From: Saccharothrix australiensis
GTDB taxonomy: Bacteria > Actinomycetota > Actinomycetes > Mycobacteriales > Pseudonocardiaceae
Length of the DNA: 64,000 nt
Assembly (NCBI RefSeq): GCF_003634935.1
Contig: NZ_RBXO01000001.1
Coordinates: forward strand, 7,465,501 to 7,529,500
Direction of reading: 5' to 3'
Under the pieces are notes generated by a model. The model made no database searches. It had not been told where the DNA came from and was given only the letters and a program-made list of their open reading frames with translations. Made by a program: the position numbers and the translations under genes. Positions 7,311 through 15,177 of this stretch are shown piece after piece (position 1 is the first letter of the stretch; every line of letters starts with the position of its first letter).

Positions 7311-9597
7311 GCCGGACCTTCCCCGCGCTGCCGAAGTCGATGGTGGCGGTGGCGCGGGGCCCCGAGCCGTCCACCGCGACGACGCTGCCCAGCCCGTACT
7401 TGTCGTGGCTCACCCGGTCGCCCACGTCCAGCTTGAGCGCGGGCGTGTCCTTCCACGCGGCGTTCGCCGGCGCGGGCCGCGCGGGCGAGTCGGAGCGGCG
7501 GCCCCACGTCGTCGCGGTGGACGGCCCGGAGCGCTTGGGCTCCACCCGCCGCCACTCGACCAGGTCCGCCGGGATCTCGTCCAGGAAGCGCGACGCCGGG
7601 TTCGCCGACGGCTGGCCCCACGCCGAGCGCACCAGCGCCCGCGACAGGTACAGCCGCTGCCGGGCCCGCGTGATGCCGACGTAGGCCAGGCGGCGCTCCT
7701 CGGCCAGCTCGGTCGGGTCGCCCAGCGCCCGCAGGTGCGGGAAGACGCCGTCCTCCCAGCCCGTGCAGAACACCACCGGGTACTCCAAACCCTTCGCGGT
7801 GTGCAGCGTCATCAGCGTGACCACGCCGTCGGACTCCGCGTCCGGCACCTGGTCGGCGTCCGCGACCAGCGACACGCGCTCCAGGAACGCGGCCAGCGAC
7901 CCCTCGGCGGGCAGGCCCTCGTCGGCGGGCTCCCCCGCCTCGGCCTGGGCCGCCGCGCCCAGGTCGGTGAACTCGCGCGCGACCGTGACCAGCTCGTTCA
8001 GGTTCTCCACGCGGGTGTGGTCCTGCGGGTCCTCGCTGGCCTCCAGCTCCGCCCGGTACGCCGTGCGGTCCAGCACGGCCTCCAGGACGTCGGCCACGTC
8101 GTCGCCGCGCTCCACCAGCTCGCCCAGCTCGTCCAGCAGCTCGACGAACCCGGCGATGGCCTTCTGCGACCGGGGGTTCAGCATCGGCACCTTGCCGCGC
8201 ACGGCCTCCCGCAGCGCCTGCGCGAAGCTGATCCGCTCGCGCTCGGCGTAGGTGGAGACGCACGCCTCCGCGCGCTCGCCGATGCCGCGCTTGGGCACGT
8301 TGAGGATGCGCCGCAGCGACACCGTGTCGTCCGGGTTGGCCAGCGTCCGCAGGTACGCCAGCGCGTCGCGCACCTCGCGCCGCTCGTAGAACCGCACGCC
8401 GCCGACCACCCGGTACGGCAGGCCGAGCCGGATGAAGATCTCCTCGAACACGCGCGACTGGTTGTTCGTCCGGTAGAACACGGCGATCTCGCCGTTGTTC
8501 GCGTCGCCGCCGTCGACCAGCCGGTCGATCTCGCCCGCGACGAACGCCGCCTCGTCGTGCTCGTTGTCCGCGACGTAGCCGACGATCTTCTCGCCGTCGC
8601 CCAGGTCGCTCCACAGCCGCTTGTCGCGGCGGCCGGGGTTGCGCGAGATGACCGCGTTCGCGGCCGTCAGGATGGTCTGCGTGGACCGGTAGTTCTGCTC
8701 CAGCAGGATCGTCGTGGCCTGCGGGTAGTCGCGCTCGAACTCCACGATGTTGCGGATCGTCGCGCCGCGGAAGGCGTAGATCGACTGGTCGGCGTCGCCC
8801 ACCACGCACAGCTCGCCCGGCGGCACGCCGTCCTGGCCGGTGCCGACCAGCTCGCGGACCAGCGTGTACTGGGCGTGGTTGGTGTCCTGGTACTCGTCCA
8901 CCAGCACGTGCCGGAAGCGGCGGCGGTAGTGCTCGGCCACGTCCGGGTGGCGCTGGAGCAGCTCGACCGTGCGCATGATCAGGTCGTCGAAGTCCAGCGA
9001 GTTCGACTCGGTGAGCCGGCGCTGGTAGCTCTCGTAGACCTCGGCGACCCGGCGCTCCAGGTCGTTGCCCGCCTGCTCCTTGGCCGTCTCGACGTCCACC
9101 AGCTCGTTCTTCAGGTTCGAGATGTGGATCGCGAGCGTGCGGGCGGGGTAGCGCTTGGGGTCCAGGTCGAGGTCGCGCGCGACGAGGGTGATCAGCCGGC
9201 GCGTGTCGTCGGAGTCGTAGATGGAGAAGTTCGACGACATGCCCAGCGTCTTCGCCTCGCGGCGCATGACCCGGACGCACATCGAGTGGAACGTCGACAC
9301 CCACATCGCGCGGGCGCGCGGGCCCACCAGGTCGGCGACGCGCTCCTTCATCTCGGCCGCGGCCTTGTTGGTGAACGTGATCGCCATGATCTCGCCGGGG
9401 TGCACGTGGCGCTCGGCGAGCAGGTAGGCGATGCGGCGGGTGAGCACCCTGGTCTTGCCCGAGCCCGCGCCCGCGACGACCAGCAGCGGCGAACCGGCGT
9501 GCTCGACCGCCCGGCGCTGGGCCGGGTTGAGGTCGTCCAGCAGGTTCGAGGACCGGGCAGCAGGGGGACTTGAGGGCAAGTCGAACAAGGCGCTCAT
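7273..9597 (-). CDS. pcrA: ATP-dependent DNA helicase PcrA/UvrD
   Basis: This 774-residue superfamily-1A 3'-5' helicase acts in excision repair and replication restart. All core motifs are present: Q-motif LLDDLNPAQRRAV, Walker A VVAGAGSGKTRVL, motif Ia AITFTNKAAAEMKERV, Walker B VLVDEYQDTN, GDADQSIYAFRGA, EQNYRST, and VTLMTLHTAKGLEYPVVF. The C-terminus (DRVSHDKYGLGSVVAV... to VRLMLIGGVPLVKL) is the Tudor-like domain by which PcrA binds RNA polymerase. It corresponds to Rv0949 (uvrD1). TAACGT lies 9 bp before the ATG, so the mRNA may be nearly leaderless. It is divergent from the chorismate mutase leader. Confidence 0.95.
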   Translation of the reverse strand: MSALFDLPSSPPAARSSNLLDDLNPAQRRAVEHAGSPLLVVAGAGSGKTRVLTRRIAYLLAERHVHPGEIMAITFTNKAAAEMKERVADLVGPRARAMWVSTFHSMCVRVMRREAKTLGMSSNFSIYDSDDTRRLITLVARDLDLDPKRYPARTLAIHISNLKNELVDVETAKEQAGNDLERRVAEVYESYQRRLTESNSLDFDDLIMRTVELLQRHPDVAEHYRRRFRHVLVDEYQDTNHAQYTLVRELVGTGQDGVPPGELCVVGDADQSIYAFRGATIRNIVEFERDYPQATTILLEQNYRSTQTILTAANAVISRNPGRRDKRLWSDLGDGEKIVGYVADNEHDEAAFVAGEIDRLVDGGDANNGEIAVFYRTNNQSRVFEEIFIRLGLPYRVVGGVRFYERREVRDALAYLRTLANPDDTVSLRRILNVPKRGIGERAEACVSTYAERERISFAQALREAVRGKVPMLNPRSQKAIAGFVELLDELGELVERGDDVADVLEAVLDRTAYRAELEASEDPQDHTRVENLNELVTVAREFTDLGAAAQAEAGEPADEGLPAEGSLAAFLERVSLVADADQVPDAESDGVVTLMTLHTAKGLEYPVVFCTGWEDGVFPHLRALGDPTELAEERRLAYVGITRARQRLYLSRALVRSAWGQPSANPASRFLDEIPADLVEWRRVEPKRSGPSTATTWGRRSDSPARPAPANAAWKDTPALKLDVGDRVSHDKYGLGSVVAVDGSGPRATATIDFGSAGKVRLMLIGGVPLVKL

Positions 9598-9643
9598 CGT
9601 GTGTTCACGTTACCGGGTGCCCCCGACAACCCGTCGGCTGTGG

Positions 9644-9649
9644 CATGAT
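9644..9649 (+). promoter_or_regulatory. -10 element of the chorismate mutase leader transcript
   Basis: TGGCATGAT reads as an extended -10, with CATGAT 6 bp before the GTG at 9656. Transcription would therefore start at about the leader-peptide start codon. A CCGACA-like -35 sits about 15-18 bp upstream. Confidence 0.45.
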
Positions 9650-9655
9650 GGCGCG

Positions 9656-9718
9656 GTGCGCACGGCCCACTTCGAGTTTTTTTACGGGAACCGGACTCCG
9701 GCTCCCGTGGACCGCTAG
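9656..9718 (+). CDS. Aromatic leader peptide (attenuator) for chorismate mutase
   Basis: This 20-codon open frame reads VRTAHFEFFYGNRTPAPVDR and ends at TAG 9716-9718. Four of five consecutive codons (residues 6-10, FEFFY) specify Phe or Tyr, the end products of the downstream chorismate mutase branch. It probably has a leaderless GTG start. Right after the FEFFY codons come overlapping RNA stems (9686-9706, 9693-9701 with 9741-9749, and 9734-9767) with the logic of ribosome-mediated attenuation. Function is inferred; the sequence features are seen directly. Confidence 0.75.
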   Translation: MRTAHFEFFYGNRTPAPVDR

Positions 9719-9767
9719 CGCGCCAAGCACCCACGAAGCCCCGGAGTCCTCGGATTCCGGGGCTTCG
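9686..9767 (+). promoter_or_regulatory. Attenuator: pause hairpin, antiterminator and terminator
   Basis: Three alternative stems are visible. Stem 1:2 pairs 9686-9694 with 9698-9706 (8 bp, one mismatch). The antiterminator pairs GGACTCCGG (9693-9701) with CCGGAGTCC (9741-9749), a perfect 9 bp. The terminator pairs CGAAGCCCCGGA (9734-9745) with TCCGGGGCTTCG (9756-9767), a perfect 12 bp. The antiterminator uses the loop and right arm of stem 1 and the left arm of the terminator, so it excludes both. A ribosome stalled on the Phe/Tyr codons would block stem 1 and free the antiterminator. No U-tract follows the terminator, as is common in actinobacteria. Confidence 0.75.
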
Positions 9768-9813
9768 CCGCTTCCGGGACCGGGGCTCCACCACCAGTCG
9801 AGAGGCCACCCCG

Positions 9814-10083
9814 ATGAACAGCACCGACACCGCGCCCGCGCACGAGGACATCGACGCGTTGCGCAAGGAGATCGACGACCTGGACGCGGAGCTGCTGCGC
9901 CTGGTCAAGCGGCGCGTGGCAGTGTCCAGGACCATCGGCGCCGCGCGGATGGCCGCCGGTGGCACCCGGATCGTGCACAACCGGGAGATCGACGTCCTCA
10001 ACCGCTACAAGGAGCTGGGCCCGGAGGGTCGCGACCTCGCGATGATCCTGCTCAAGCTCGGTCGCGGGCCGCTCGGCCGGTGA
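9814..10083 (+). CDS. aroQ: Chorismate mutase, AroQ class
   Basis: This 89-residue all-helical enzyme converts chorismate to prephenate at the branch to Phe and Tyr. Seen: DIDALRKEIDDLDAELLRLVKRRVAVSRTIGAARMAAGG, with the conserved R (first helix), K/R (LVKRR) and RIVHNREI segments that line the AroQ active site. The length matches stand-alone AroQ proteins such as intracellular Rv0948c, which also sits next to uvrD1/pcrA. ATG 9814 follows GAGAGG. Expression is probably set by the leader attenuator upstream. The last 32 bp overlap the convergent HDAC-like gene. Confidence 0.92.
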   Translation: MNSTDTAPAHEDIDALRKEIDDLDAELLRLVKRRVAVSRTIGAARMAAGGTRIVHNREIDVLNRYKELGPEGRDLAMILLKLGRGPLGR

Positions 10084-11119
10084 CGGCCCTGGCCAGGTCG
10101 CGGTCCACCAGCCGGGTCTCGTCCGGCACGTAGGCGAGGGGGTCGTCGAGCAGCGGGCCGGTGCCCACCAGGCCCTCGACCAGCGCGTGCAGGCACAGCG
10201 CCGCGTAGCCCCGCAGGTAGCCGCCCTCCTGGGTGAGGACGGTCGGGAGGTCCAGCGCCGCCACCTCCCGGCCGATGCCCCGGTAGCCCGCGGCGGTCAG
10301 GTTGTGCCGCCCGTTCGGGTCGAACGCCGAGCCGTCGAACCCCGAGGCGCAGACGAGGAAGTCCGCGCCGTGCGCCCGGATCGCGGGCAGGGCGACCTCG
10401 GTCAGCGCCCGGTGGTAGGCCGTGTCGCCCGCGCCGAGGGACAGCTCGATGTTCAGGTTCGCGCCGTCGCTCTCCTCGGGGCCGCCGGTCTGCTTGTGGT
10501 TCACGCCCCACGGGCCGTGCCGCATGTGGACGGAGACGGTGAGGACGTCCTCGGCGTCGCGGAAGACGTCCTGGGTGCCGTTGCCGTGGTGGACGTCCCA
10601 GTCCAGGACCGCGACCCGCCGCCCGGCGCGGCGGGCCGTCTCGGCGACCAGCGCCGCGTTGTTGACCATGCAGTAGCCGTCCGCGAGCGACCGCTGCGCG
10701 TGGTGGCCGGGCGGTCGGACCAGCGCGTACGCCAGGCGGGTCCGACCGGACTCGACCGCCTCCCACGCGGCGAGCGCCGTGCCGGCGGCGGCGCGGATCG
10801 CGTCCCACGAGCCGGGGCCGACCACCGTGTTGGTCTCCAGTGAGACCCGTTCCCCGGCGTGGCACGCCTTGTACACGTGCGCGAGGTATGCGTCCGAGTG
10901 GACGCGCGCCAGCTCCTCGTCCGTGGCGAACCGGCCGGTCGACCACGTGAGGTGCGGCGCGACCGGGCCGTGCGTCAGGGCGTGCCGGAACGTGCGCAGG
11001 CGCGCCGCGTTCTCCGGGTGCGGCTCGGGCGCGTCCAACCACTCCCACCGGCCGGGCAGCTCCCACAGCCCCTCGCCGGTGTCGTGCTCCAGACAGGCGT
11101 CATGCCAGAACAACTCCAC
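10052..11119 (-). CDS. Class II histone-deacetylase-like amidohydrolase
   Basis: This 355-residue zinc hydrolase belongs to the arginase/deacetylase fold (HDAC class II, acetylpolyamine amidohydrolase, AcuC group). Seen: [11 protein letters not shown] (charge-relay His pair), [23 protein letters not shown] with metal ligands Asp and His, [12 protein letters not shown] with the second metal Asp, and TQEGGYL. All catalytic residues are present, so it should remove acyl groups from an amine or lysine substrate that cannot be told from sequence. It is convergent with and overlaps aroQ by 32 bp. Confidence 0.88.
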   Translation of the reverse strand: MELFWHDACLEHDTGEGLWELPGRWEWLDAPEPHPENAARLRTFRHALTHGPVAPHLTWSTGRFATDEELARVHSDAYLAHVYKACHAGERVSLETNTVVGPGSWDAIRAAAGTALAAWEAVESGRTRLAYALVRPPGHHAQRSLADGYCMVNNAALVAETARRAGRRVAVLDWDVHHGNGTQDVFRDAEDVLTVSVHMRHGPWGVNHKQTGGPEESDGANLNIELSLGAGDTAYHRALTEVALPAIRAHGADFLVCASGFDGSAFDPNGRHNLTAAGYRGIGREVAALDLPTVLTQEGGYLRGYAALCLHALVEGLVGTGPLLDDPLAYVPDETRLVDRDLARAVTGRAARDRA

Positions 11120-11183
11120 ACCAGGGGGATATCAGGGCGATCACCCATGCACCAACTCCGTTGTCGCGGGGCACACTGGGGTC

Positions 11184-11501
11184 ATGGGAGTCCTCGGCCT
11201 CATCACGGGCCTCATCGCGATCCTCGGCGTGCTCGCCACGCTGGCCCACGACGGCTACCTGGCCATGCTCGGCTCGGCGGCCAAGTCCAAGCGAGCGGCC
11301 GGCGCGCCGATCGCGCAGTACGTCCGCAGCCGGTGGACCGTCGCCGGCGTCACCACGGTCATCGCCCTGGTCGGCCTGCTGATCACGACCGGCGGCAACA
11401 CCGCCAGCGACATCATCGGCGCGCTGATCGCCGGTGGCGCGGGCCTGACGGCCACGAACGCGTTGCAGAGCAGCCGCAAGCGGTTGAACAGCGGAAGCTG
11501 A
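11184..11501 (+). CDS. Small two-helix membrane protein, unknown function
   Basis: This 105-residue protein has hydrophobic segments at about residues 2-22 ([20 protein letters not shown]) and 52-90 (two close stretches, [19 protein letters not shown] and [18 protein letters not shown]), separated by a basic loop ([17 protein letters not shown]). The C-terminus is basic ([10 protein letters not shown]). I do not recognise the family. ATG 11184 is the only reasonable start. Confidence 0.6.
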   Translation: MGVLGLITGLIAILGVLATLAHDGYLAMLGSAAKSKRAAGAPIAQYVRSRWTVAGVTTVIALVGLLITTGGNTASDIIGALIAGGAGLTATNALQSSRKRLNSGS

Positions 11502-11693
11502 ACTTCACTCGGTCGGGTGCCACGCGCTCCCGCAAGGCTGATCCGCCCCTGATCCGGCCTGCCACCAGCGGATTCCCCACCTACCCTGGCCTCGGCGCAG
11601 GGTCTCGTCCCACCCCGACCCCTGCCCCCCTGGACAGGCGGACGACGACCGGCCCGGCGCCGGGCGGGCGGGGTGGGAGGGGTCGGCACAGGC

Positions 11694-12590
11694 ATGGACA
11701 TCGCGGAGCAGCAGCGGTCGGGTCGGCACCGGCTGGACGACGACGGGGCGGCCCGGCGGCCGCCGCGCGGCGGTCCCGCCCGCCCGGCCACCGCGCCGCG
11801 CGCGATCCGGTTGGACGAGCTGCCGCTCCAGCGCACCCGCGACCCGCTGGCGGACACCGACGCCGCGGGGCTGCGCAAGTTCGACATCGGCCTGGTGCCC
11901 GCCTCGGTGACGCCGCCCCGGACGTGGCGGCGGGCCGCGTGGTTCGCGGTGCTGTCGTCGGCCGCCGTGCTGGTCGGCCTGGCCTACGCTGCGGCCGAGC
12001 TGGTGGGCGTGAGCGCGCCCGCGGAGCCGATCGGGATGCCGGGCTACCCGAGCGCCGCGCCGGTCGTGCCGGGTCCCACCGCCACCGCGCCGCCGTACCA
12101 GGCGGGCCTGGGCGTCATCGGCACGCCGGCCGCGCGGCCCGACGGCCTCCGGTCGACCGCGGGCCGGCCGGCGCGGGTCGCGGTCGCGCCCGCGGGCACC
12201 GCCGCCGTCCCGGAGCCCGGCCCGACGCCGGACGAGCCGCCGCCGCCGACCGTCCGGACGGTGCCCAACGCCGCGGCGCCGCTCGTCGACGGCGCGGAGA
12301 TGGCGGCGCGGGCCGAGCGCTTCTACGAGCTGCTCGCGGCCGGCGGCGCGCTGTCGCTGGTCTCGGACGCGTTCCGGGGTGACGCCGAGGCGCTGCTGGA
12401 GCGGCGGTTCGCGGACGTCGCGGAGGTCCGGGTGAGCGAGGTCAGCGTCGACCCGGTGCGCGGCGTCGCGGTCAGCACGCTGCACGTGACGGAGCAGGAC
12501 GGCACGCGGCGGACCGAGAAGCGCGAGCTGGTCTTCACCACCACCGGTGACCTGGTGATCCGCGACGAGCGGCCGTTCGCCGGCGCTTAG
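11694..12590 (+). CDS. Single-pass membrane protein with NTF2-like extracytoplasmic domain
   Basis: This 298-residue protein has a 75-residue cytoplasmic N-terminus (IRLDELPLQRTRDPLAD...), one membrane helix (about residues 80-103, WFAVLSSAAVLVGLAYAAAELVG), a Pro/Ala-rich stalk, and a C-terminal domain of about 95 residues beginning AARAERFYELLAAGGALSLV and ending TTTGDLVIRDERPF. That domain aligns by eye with the outer domains of the genes at 12764, 16626 and 20822 (aromatic pair near its start, alternating beta pattern at its end), suggesting an NTF2/SnoaL-like fold. Function unknown. Confidence 0.65.
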   Translation: MDIAEQQRSGRHRLDDDGAARRPPRGGPARPATAPRAIRLDELPLQRTRDPLADTDAAGLRKFDIGLVPASVTPPRTWRRAAWFAVLSSAAVLVGLAYAAAELVGVSAPAEPIGMPGYPSAAPVVPGPTATAPPYQAGLGVIGTPAARPDGLRSTAGRPARVAVAPAGTAAVPEPGPTPDEPPPPTVRTVPNAAAPLVDGAEMAARAERFYELLAAGGALSLVSDAFRGDAEALLERRFADVAEVRVSEVSVDPVRGVAVSTLHVTEQDGTRRTEKRELVFTTTGDLVIRDERPFAGA

Positions 12591-12763
12591 CGGTCGGTCC
12601 CGGCCGCACGACTTCGGCCCTCCCCCCACTTGATCGCCCGATCGAGGGACCGCGGCTCGCCACTGACCGCCACGAAAGGGTGAATGCCGCCGATCGACTG
12701 GATTCGCGCTGGTCCGGCACGGTACGAGTTCTCGCTGACGACACAGGCACGAGGGAGTCGCCA

Positions 12764-13555
12764 GTGCAACGCCTCACGACGAGCGGTCGCAGGCACAACC
12801 GCGCGGGATCGGTCACGGTGGCCGAGTTGATCAGGAGGCAACCCGCGCCGCCGCACGCGCCGCACCACGCGCGGACCGCGTCGGAGGCCCTGGTCAGCGA
12901 GCTGCTCGGGGAGCCGACGCACCAGGCCGCGCCGCACCGGGCCAACCGGGCGGCGAAGGCCGTCGGCCTGACGACGGGCGCGCTGGTGCTGCTCGCGTTC
13001 GTCGTGACGGCCTCGATCCTCGCCGGCACCCGGAGCGGCGGCCGGGAGCAGCCCGACGCCGAGCCGCCGGGCGAGATCACCGGGTCGTCCGCGCTGCGGC
13101 CGGACGTGCTGGCGGCGGAGCTCGGCGGGGTGCCCGACGCGCCGGAGCCCGCGCGGGAACCGTTCGTGCCGCCGGTCGCCGACGTGCCGGTGGAACCGCC
13201 GCCGGGCACCTCGGAGGTCGTGCCGCCGCCCTCGGTGACGGCCAGGGCGAAACCGCGGGTGGAGGCGGTGCGGCAGTTCTACGACCTGCTGCCCGCCAAG
13301 CCCGCCGACGCGGTGCGGCTGCTGGCGCCCGAGCTGGTCGGCGAGAGCACGCGCGACTTCGCGGCGTCGTGGGACGGCATCCGGGCGATCAGCGTCGACT
13401 CGACCGTGCTCCGCCCGGACGGCTCGGTGCTCGCGGTGGTGTCGCTCCAGGAGGTCTCGGGGCGGTGGATGAGGGTCGAGCAGGCGTTCTGGTTGACCGA
13501 CACCAGCCGCCCGCGCATCGTCGGCACGCAGGTCCTCTCAGCGCAACGCAGTTGA
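12764..13555 (+). CDS. Single-pass membrane protein with SVxxLIxR motif and NTF2-like outer domain
   Basis: This 263-residue protein starts at GTG 12764 (GAGGGAG 7-10 bp upstream). The cytoplasmic part carries SVTVAELIRRQ and a second, weaker ALVSELLGE copy. One membrane helix follows (about 67-88, TTGALVLLAFVVTASILAG), then a Pro-rich stalk and a C-terminal domain VEAVRQFYDLLPAKPADAVRLL ... FAASWDGIRAISV ... WMRVEQAFWL. The outer domain matches the extracellular domain of the kinases at 16626 and 20822, so it may sense the same signal without having a kinase. No enzyme motif is present. Confidence 0.68.
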   Translation: MQRLTTSGRRHNRAGSVTVAELIRRQPAPPHAPHHARTASEALVSELLGEPTHQAAPHRANRAAKAVGLTTGALVLLAFVVTASILAGTRSGGREQPDAEPPGEITGSSALRPDVLAAELGGVPDAPEPAREPFVPPVADVPVEPPPGTSEVVPPPSVTARAKPRVEAVRQFYDLLPAKPADAVRLLAPELVGESTRDFAASWDGIRAISVDSTVLRPDGSVLAVVSLQEVSGRWMRVEQAFWLTDTSRPRIVGTQVLSAQRS

Positions 13556-13635
13556 CGCTGGGTGACGATCAAGCTGACCGCCATCACTGTGCGTGGATAA
13601 CATTGGCTATTAATGAGGAAAGTTCGCCCAAAGGG

Positions 13636-13660
13636 GTTACGGATTCGGTCACGATTCGGT
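13636..13660 (+). promoter_or_regulatory. GTTAC/GTCAC direct repeat upstream of 13715
   Basis: GTTACGGATTCG is followed directly by GTCACGATTCGG, a 12-bp direct repeat in an unusually AT-rich spacer (13556-13714). It resembles the candidate MtrA box at 4217 in having two GTNAC half-sites in tandem. Assignment is tentative. Confidence 0.3.
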
Positions 13661-13714
13661 ATCCATGTTCCCGGCTGGTAGCTCAACGCAACTCTTCGGG
13701 AAAGGTGATCTCCG

Positions 13715-14557
13715 GTGTCGAACGACGACAAACGCCGTCGACGGGACGGCGCGACGGCGCAGCTGTCCGTCGCCGACCTGATCGCCCGGCGCGAGGCGGA
13801 GACCCAGCCGATCCCGCGGATCACCGACGAGGAGACCGTCCGGTTCGCACCGGGGCGGGACCTGTCGGGTCGCGAGCTGCACATCACCGAACTGCTGCGC
13901 CGCGAGGGCCGGGCGGGCGAGGAGGAGCGCGGCGGCGGCTTGTCGGTGCCGAAGCTGGTGGCGATGGCGAGCGGCGGCGTGGTCCTGGCCGGCGCGGTGG
14001 CGTTCACCGCGACCAACCTGCTGTCGTCGCCGGACGAGCGCCCGCTGGCCGAGGTCCGCTTCGACACCCGGCCCGCCGCGCGGAGCACGAACACCGTCGG
14101 CAACGACCTGGTGGCGGCGGCGAAGCAGCAGCAGGCGCCGCAGACCACCGACCAGACGGAGACGTCGTCGAGCACCGCCACGACCACCACCACCACCAAG
14201 CGCCAGCGGGCGACGCAGCAGCCCGCGCCACCCGCCGCCACCACCACGGAGCAGGCGCCGACCACCGAGCAGCCGCCCACCACCGACCACCCGCCGTCGA
14301 CCACCACGCCGCCCACGACGCAGCCACCGGCGCCCCCGTCGAGCACCGGCAACCCGCCGCCGTCCTCGGACAGCACCACCCCGCCGCCGTCGACCGGCAC
14401 CCAGCCCTCCACGCCGCCGTCCACGCCGCCGTCCACGCGGCCCTCGACGCCGCCGCCCTCCGAGGCGCCGGGCATCGGGATCGGCATCGACCTGGGCGGC
14501 ATCCTGGAGCCGATCGGCGGGTTCGACTTCTTCGCGCCGGCCCAGCAGCAGCGCTAG
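13715..14557 (+). CDS. Single-pass membrane protein with Thr/Pro-rich tail
   Basis: This 280-residue protein has a cytoplasmic region with two related short motifs, LSVADLIARRE (about residues 17-27) and HITELLRREGR (about 56-66), one membrane helix (about 81-103, AMASGGVVLAGAVAFTATNLL), and a long extracytoplasmic tail dominated by Thr, Pro and Ser. The C-terminus has a short hydrophobic patch (IGIGIDLGGILEPIGGFDFF). The GTG start has AAAGGTG 8 bp upstream. The tail is a typical wall-spanning stalk. The N-terminal motif resembles that of the preceding gene; function unknown. Confidence 0.62.
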   Translation: MSNDDKRRRRDGATAQLSVADLIARREAETQPIPRITDEETVRFAPGRDLSGRELHITELLRREGRAGEEERGGGLSVPKLVAMASGGVVLAGAVAFTATNLLSSPDERPLAEVRFDTRPAARSTNTVGNDLVAAAKQQQAPQTTDQTETSSSTATTTTTTKRQRATQQPAPPAATTTEQAPTTEQPPTTDHPPSTTTPPTTQPPAPPSSTGNPPPSSDSTTPPPSTGTQPSTPPSTPPSTRPSTPPPSEAPGIGIGIDLGGILEPIGGFDFFAPAQQQR

Positions 14558-15177
14558 GCACGGCGGGACGAGGCGGTCGGGGCCCGACCCCGGACGGCCG
14601 ACGCGCCCGGCGAGCGGACGCGCGACGCGGGACACGCCCGCCGGCGCACCGGCGCACGCGCGGCGCACCGGACTCCGCCCCGTCACCGGGCACCGGCCCC
14701 ATCACCCGCCCGTCCCTCACCCGAACGAGGCGGGCGGCCAACGGCTCGCACCGCCCACCGGGCCACCGCGCCACACCCCGGACACCGGCGCCCGGACGCG
14801 ACCGGGGCCGGGCCGACCGTGCCCGACTGTGCCGAGGAGCACTCCACCGATCCCCGCCACGGGCCGGCTCCCGCCCGCGCCGTGTGGTTGGCTCAGCGCG
14901 GGACGGACGGGCCCCGGCACCGCGAATCCCACGGCGCTCGCGCGTTGGGCCGTTCGGACTCAAATGTCGCGATCTTCACCCGAACAGGTGGCCGACCGAC
15001 CCGGATTCAGGTATCCCTTCCCGGTCCGGACGTAGCCGGCGTGACCTGCGCAACGGCCCGAAAGCCGTCGTCACCGGCGGGGTAGGCTGTCCGCGCACCG
15101 ATCCGCACGACGAGGAGCCCGAGCGTGAGACCTGCTGCCCTTGCCGCGGTCCCGCAGCGCCCCAGCGAGGTGGTCCG
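14558..15177. other. 620-bp spacer without a convincing gene
   Basis: The stretch is very GC-rich and low in complexity up to about 14950. Frames are open on both strands, but none has a recognisable product. Near 15082 TAGGCT is a plausible -10 for the kinase gene. A possible 18-codon frame (GTG 15125 to TGA 15179-15181) overlaps the kinase start by four bases. Confidence 0.5.

Noticed and set aside
14558-15177. A coding gene in the spacer before the first kinase
   Set aside because: Open frames exist on both strands, but none shows a recognisable domain, a credible start or codon-position bias beyond that of random GC-rich sequence.
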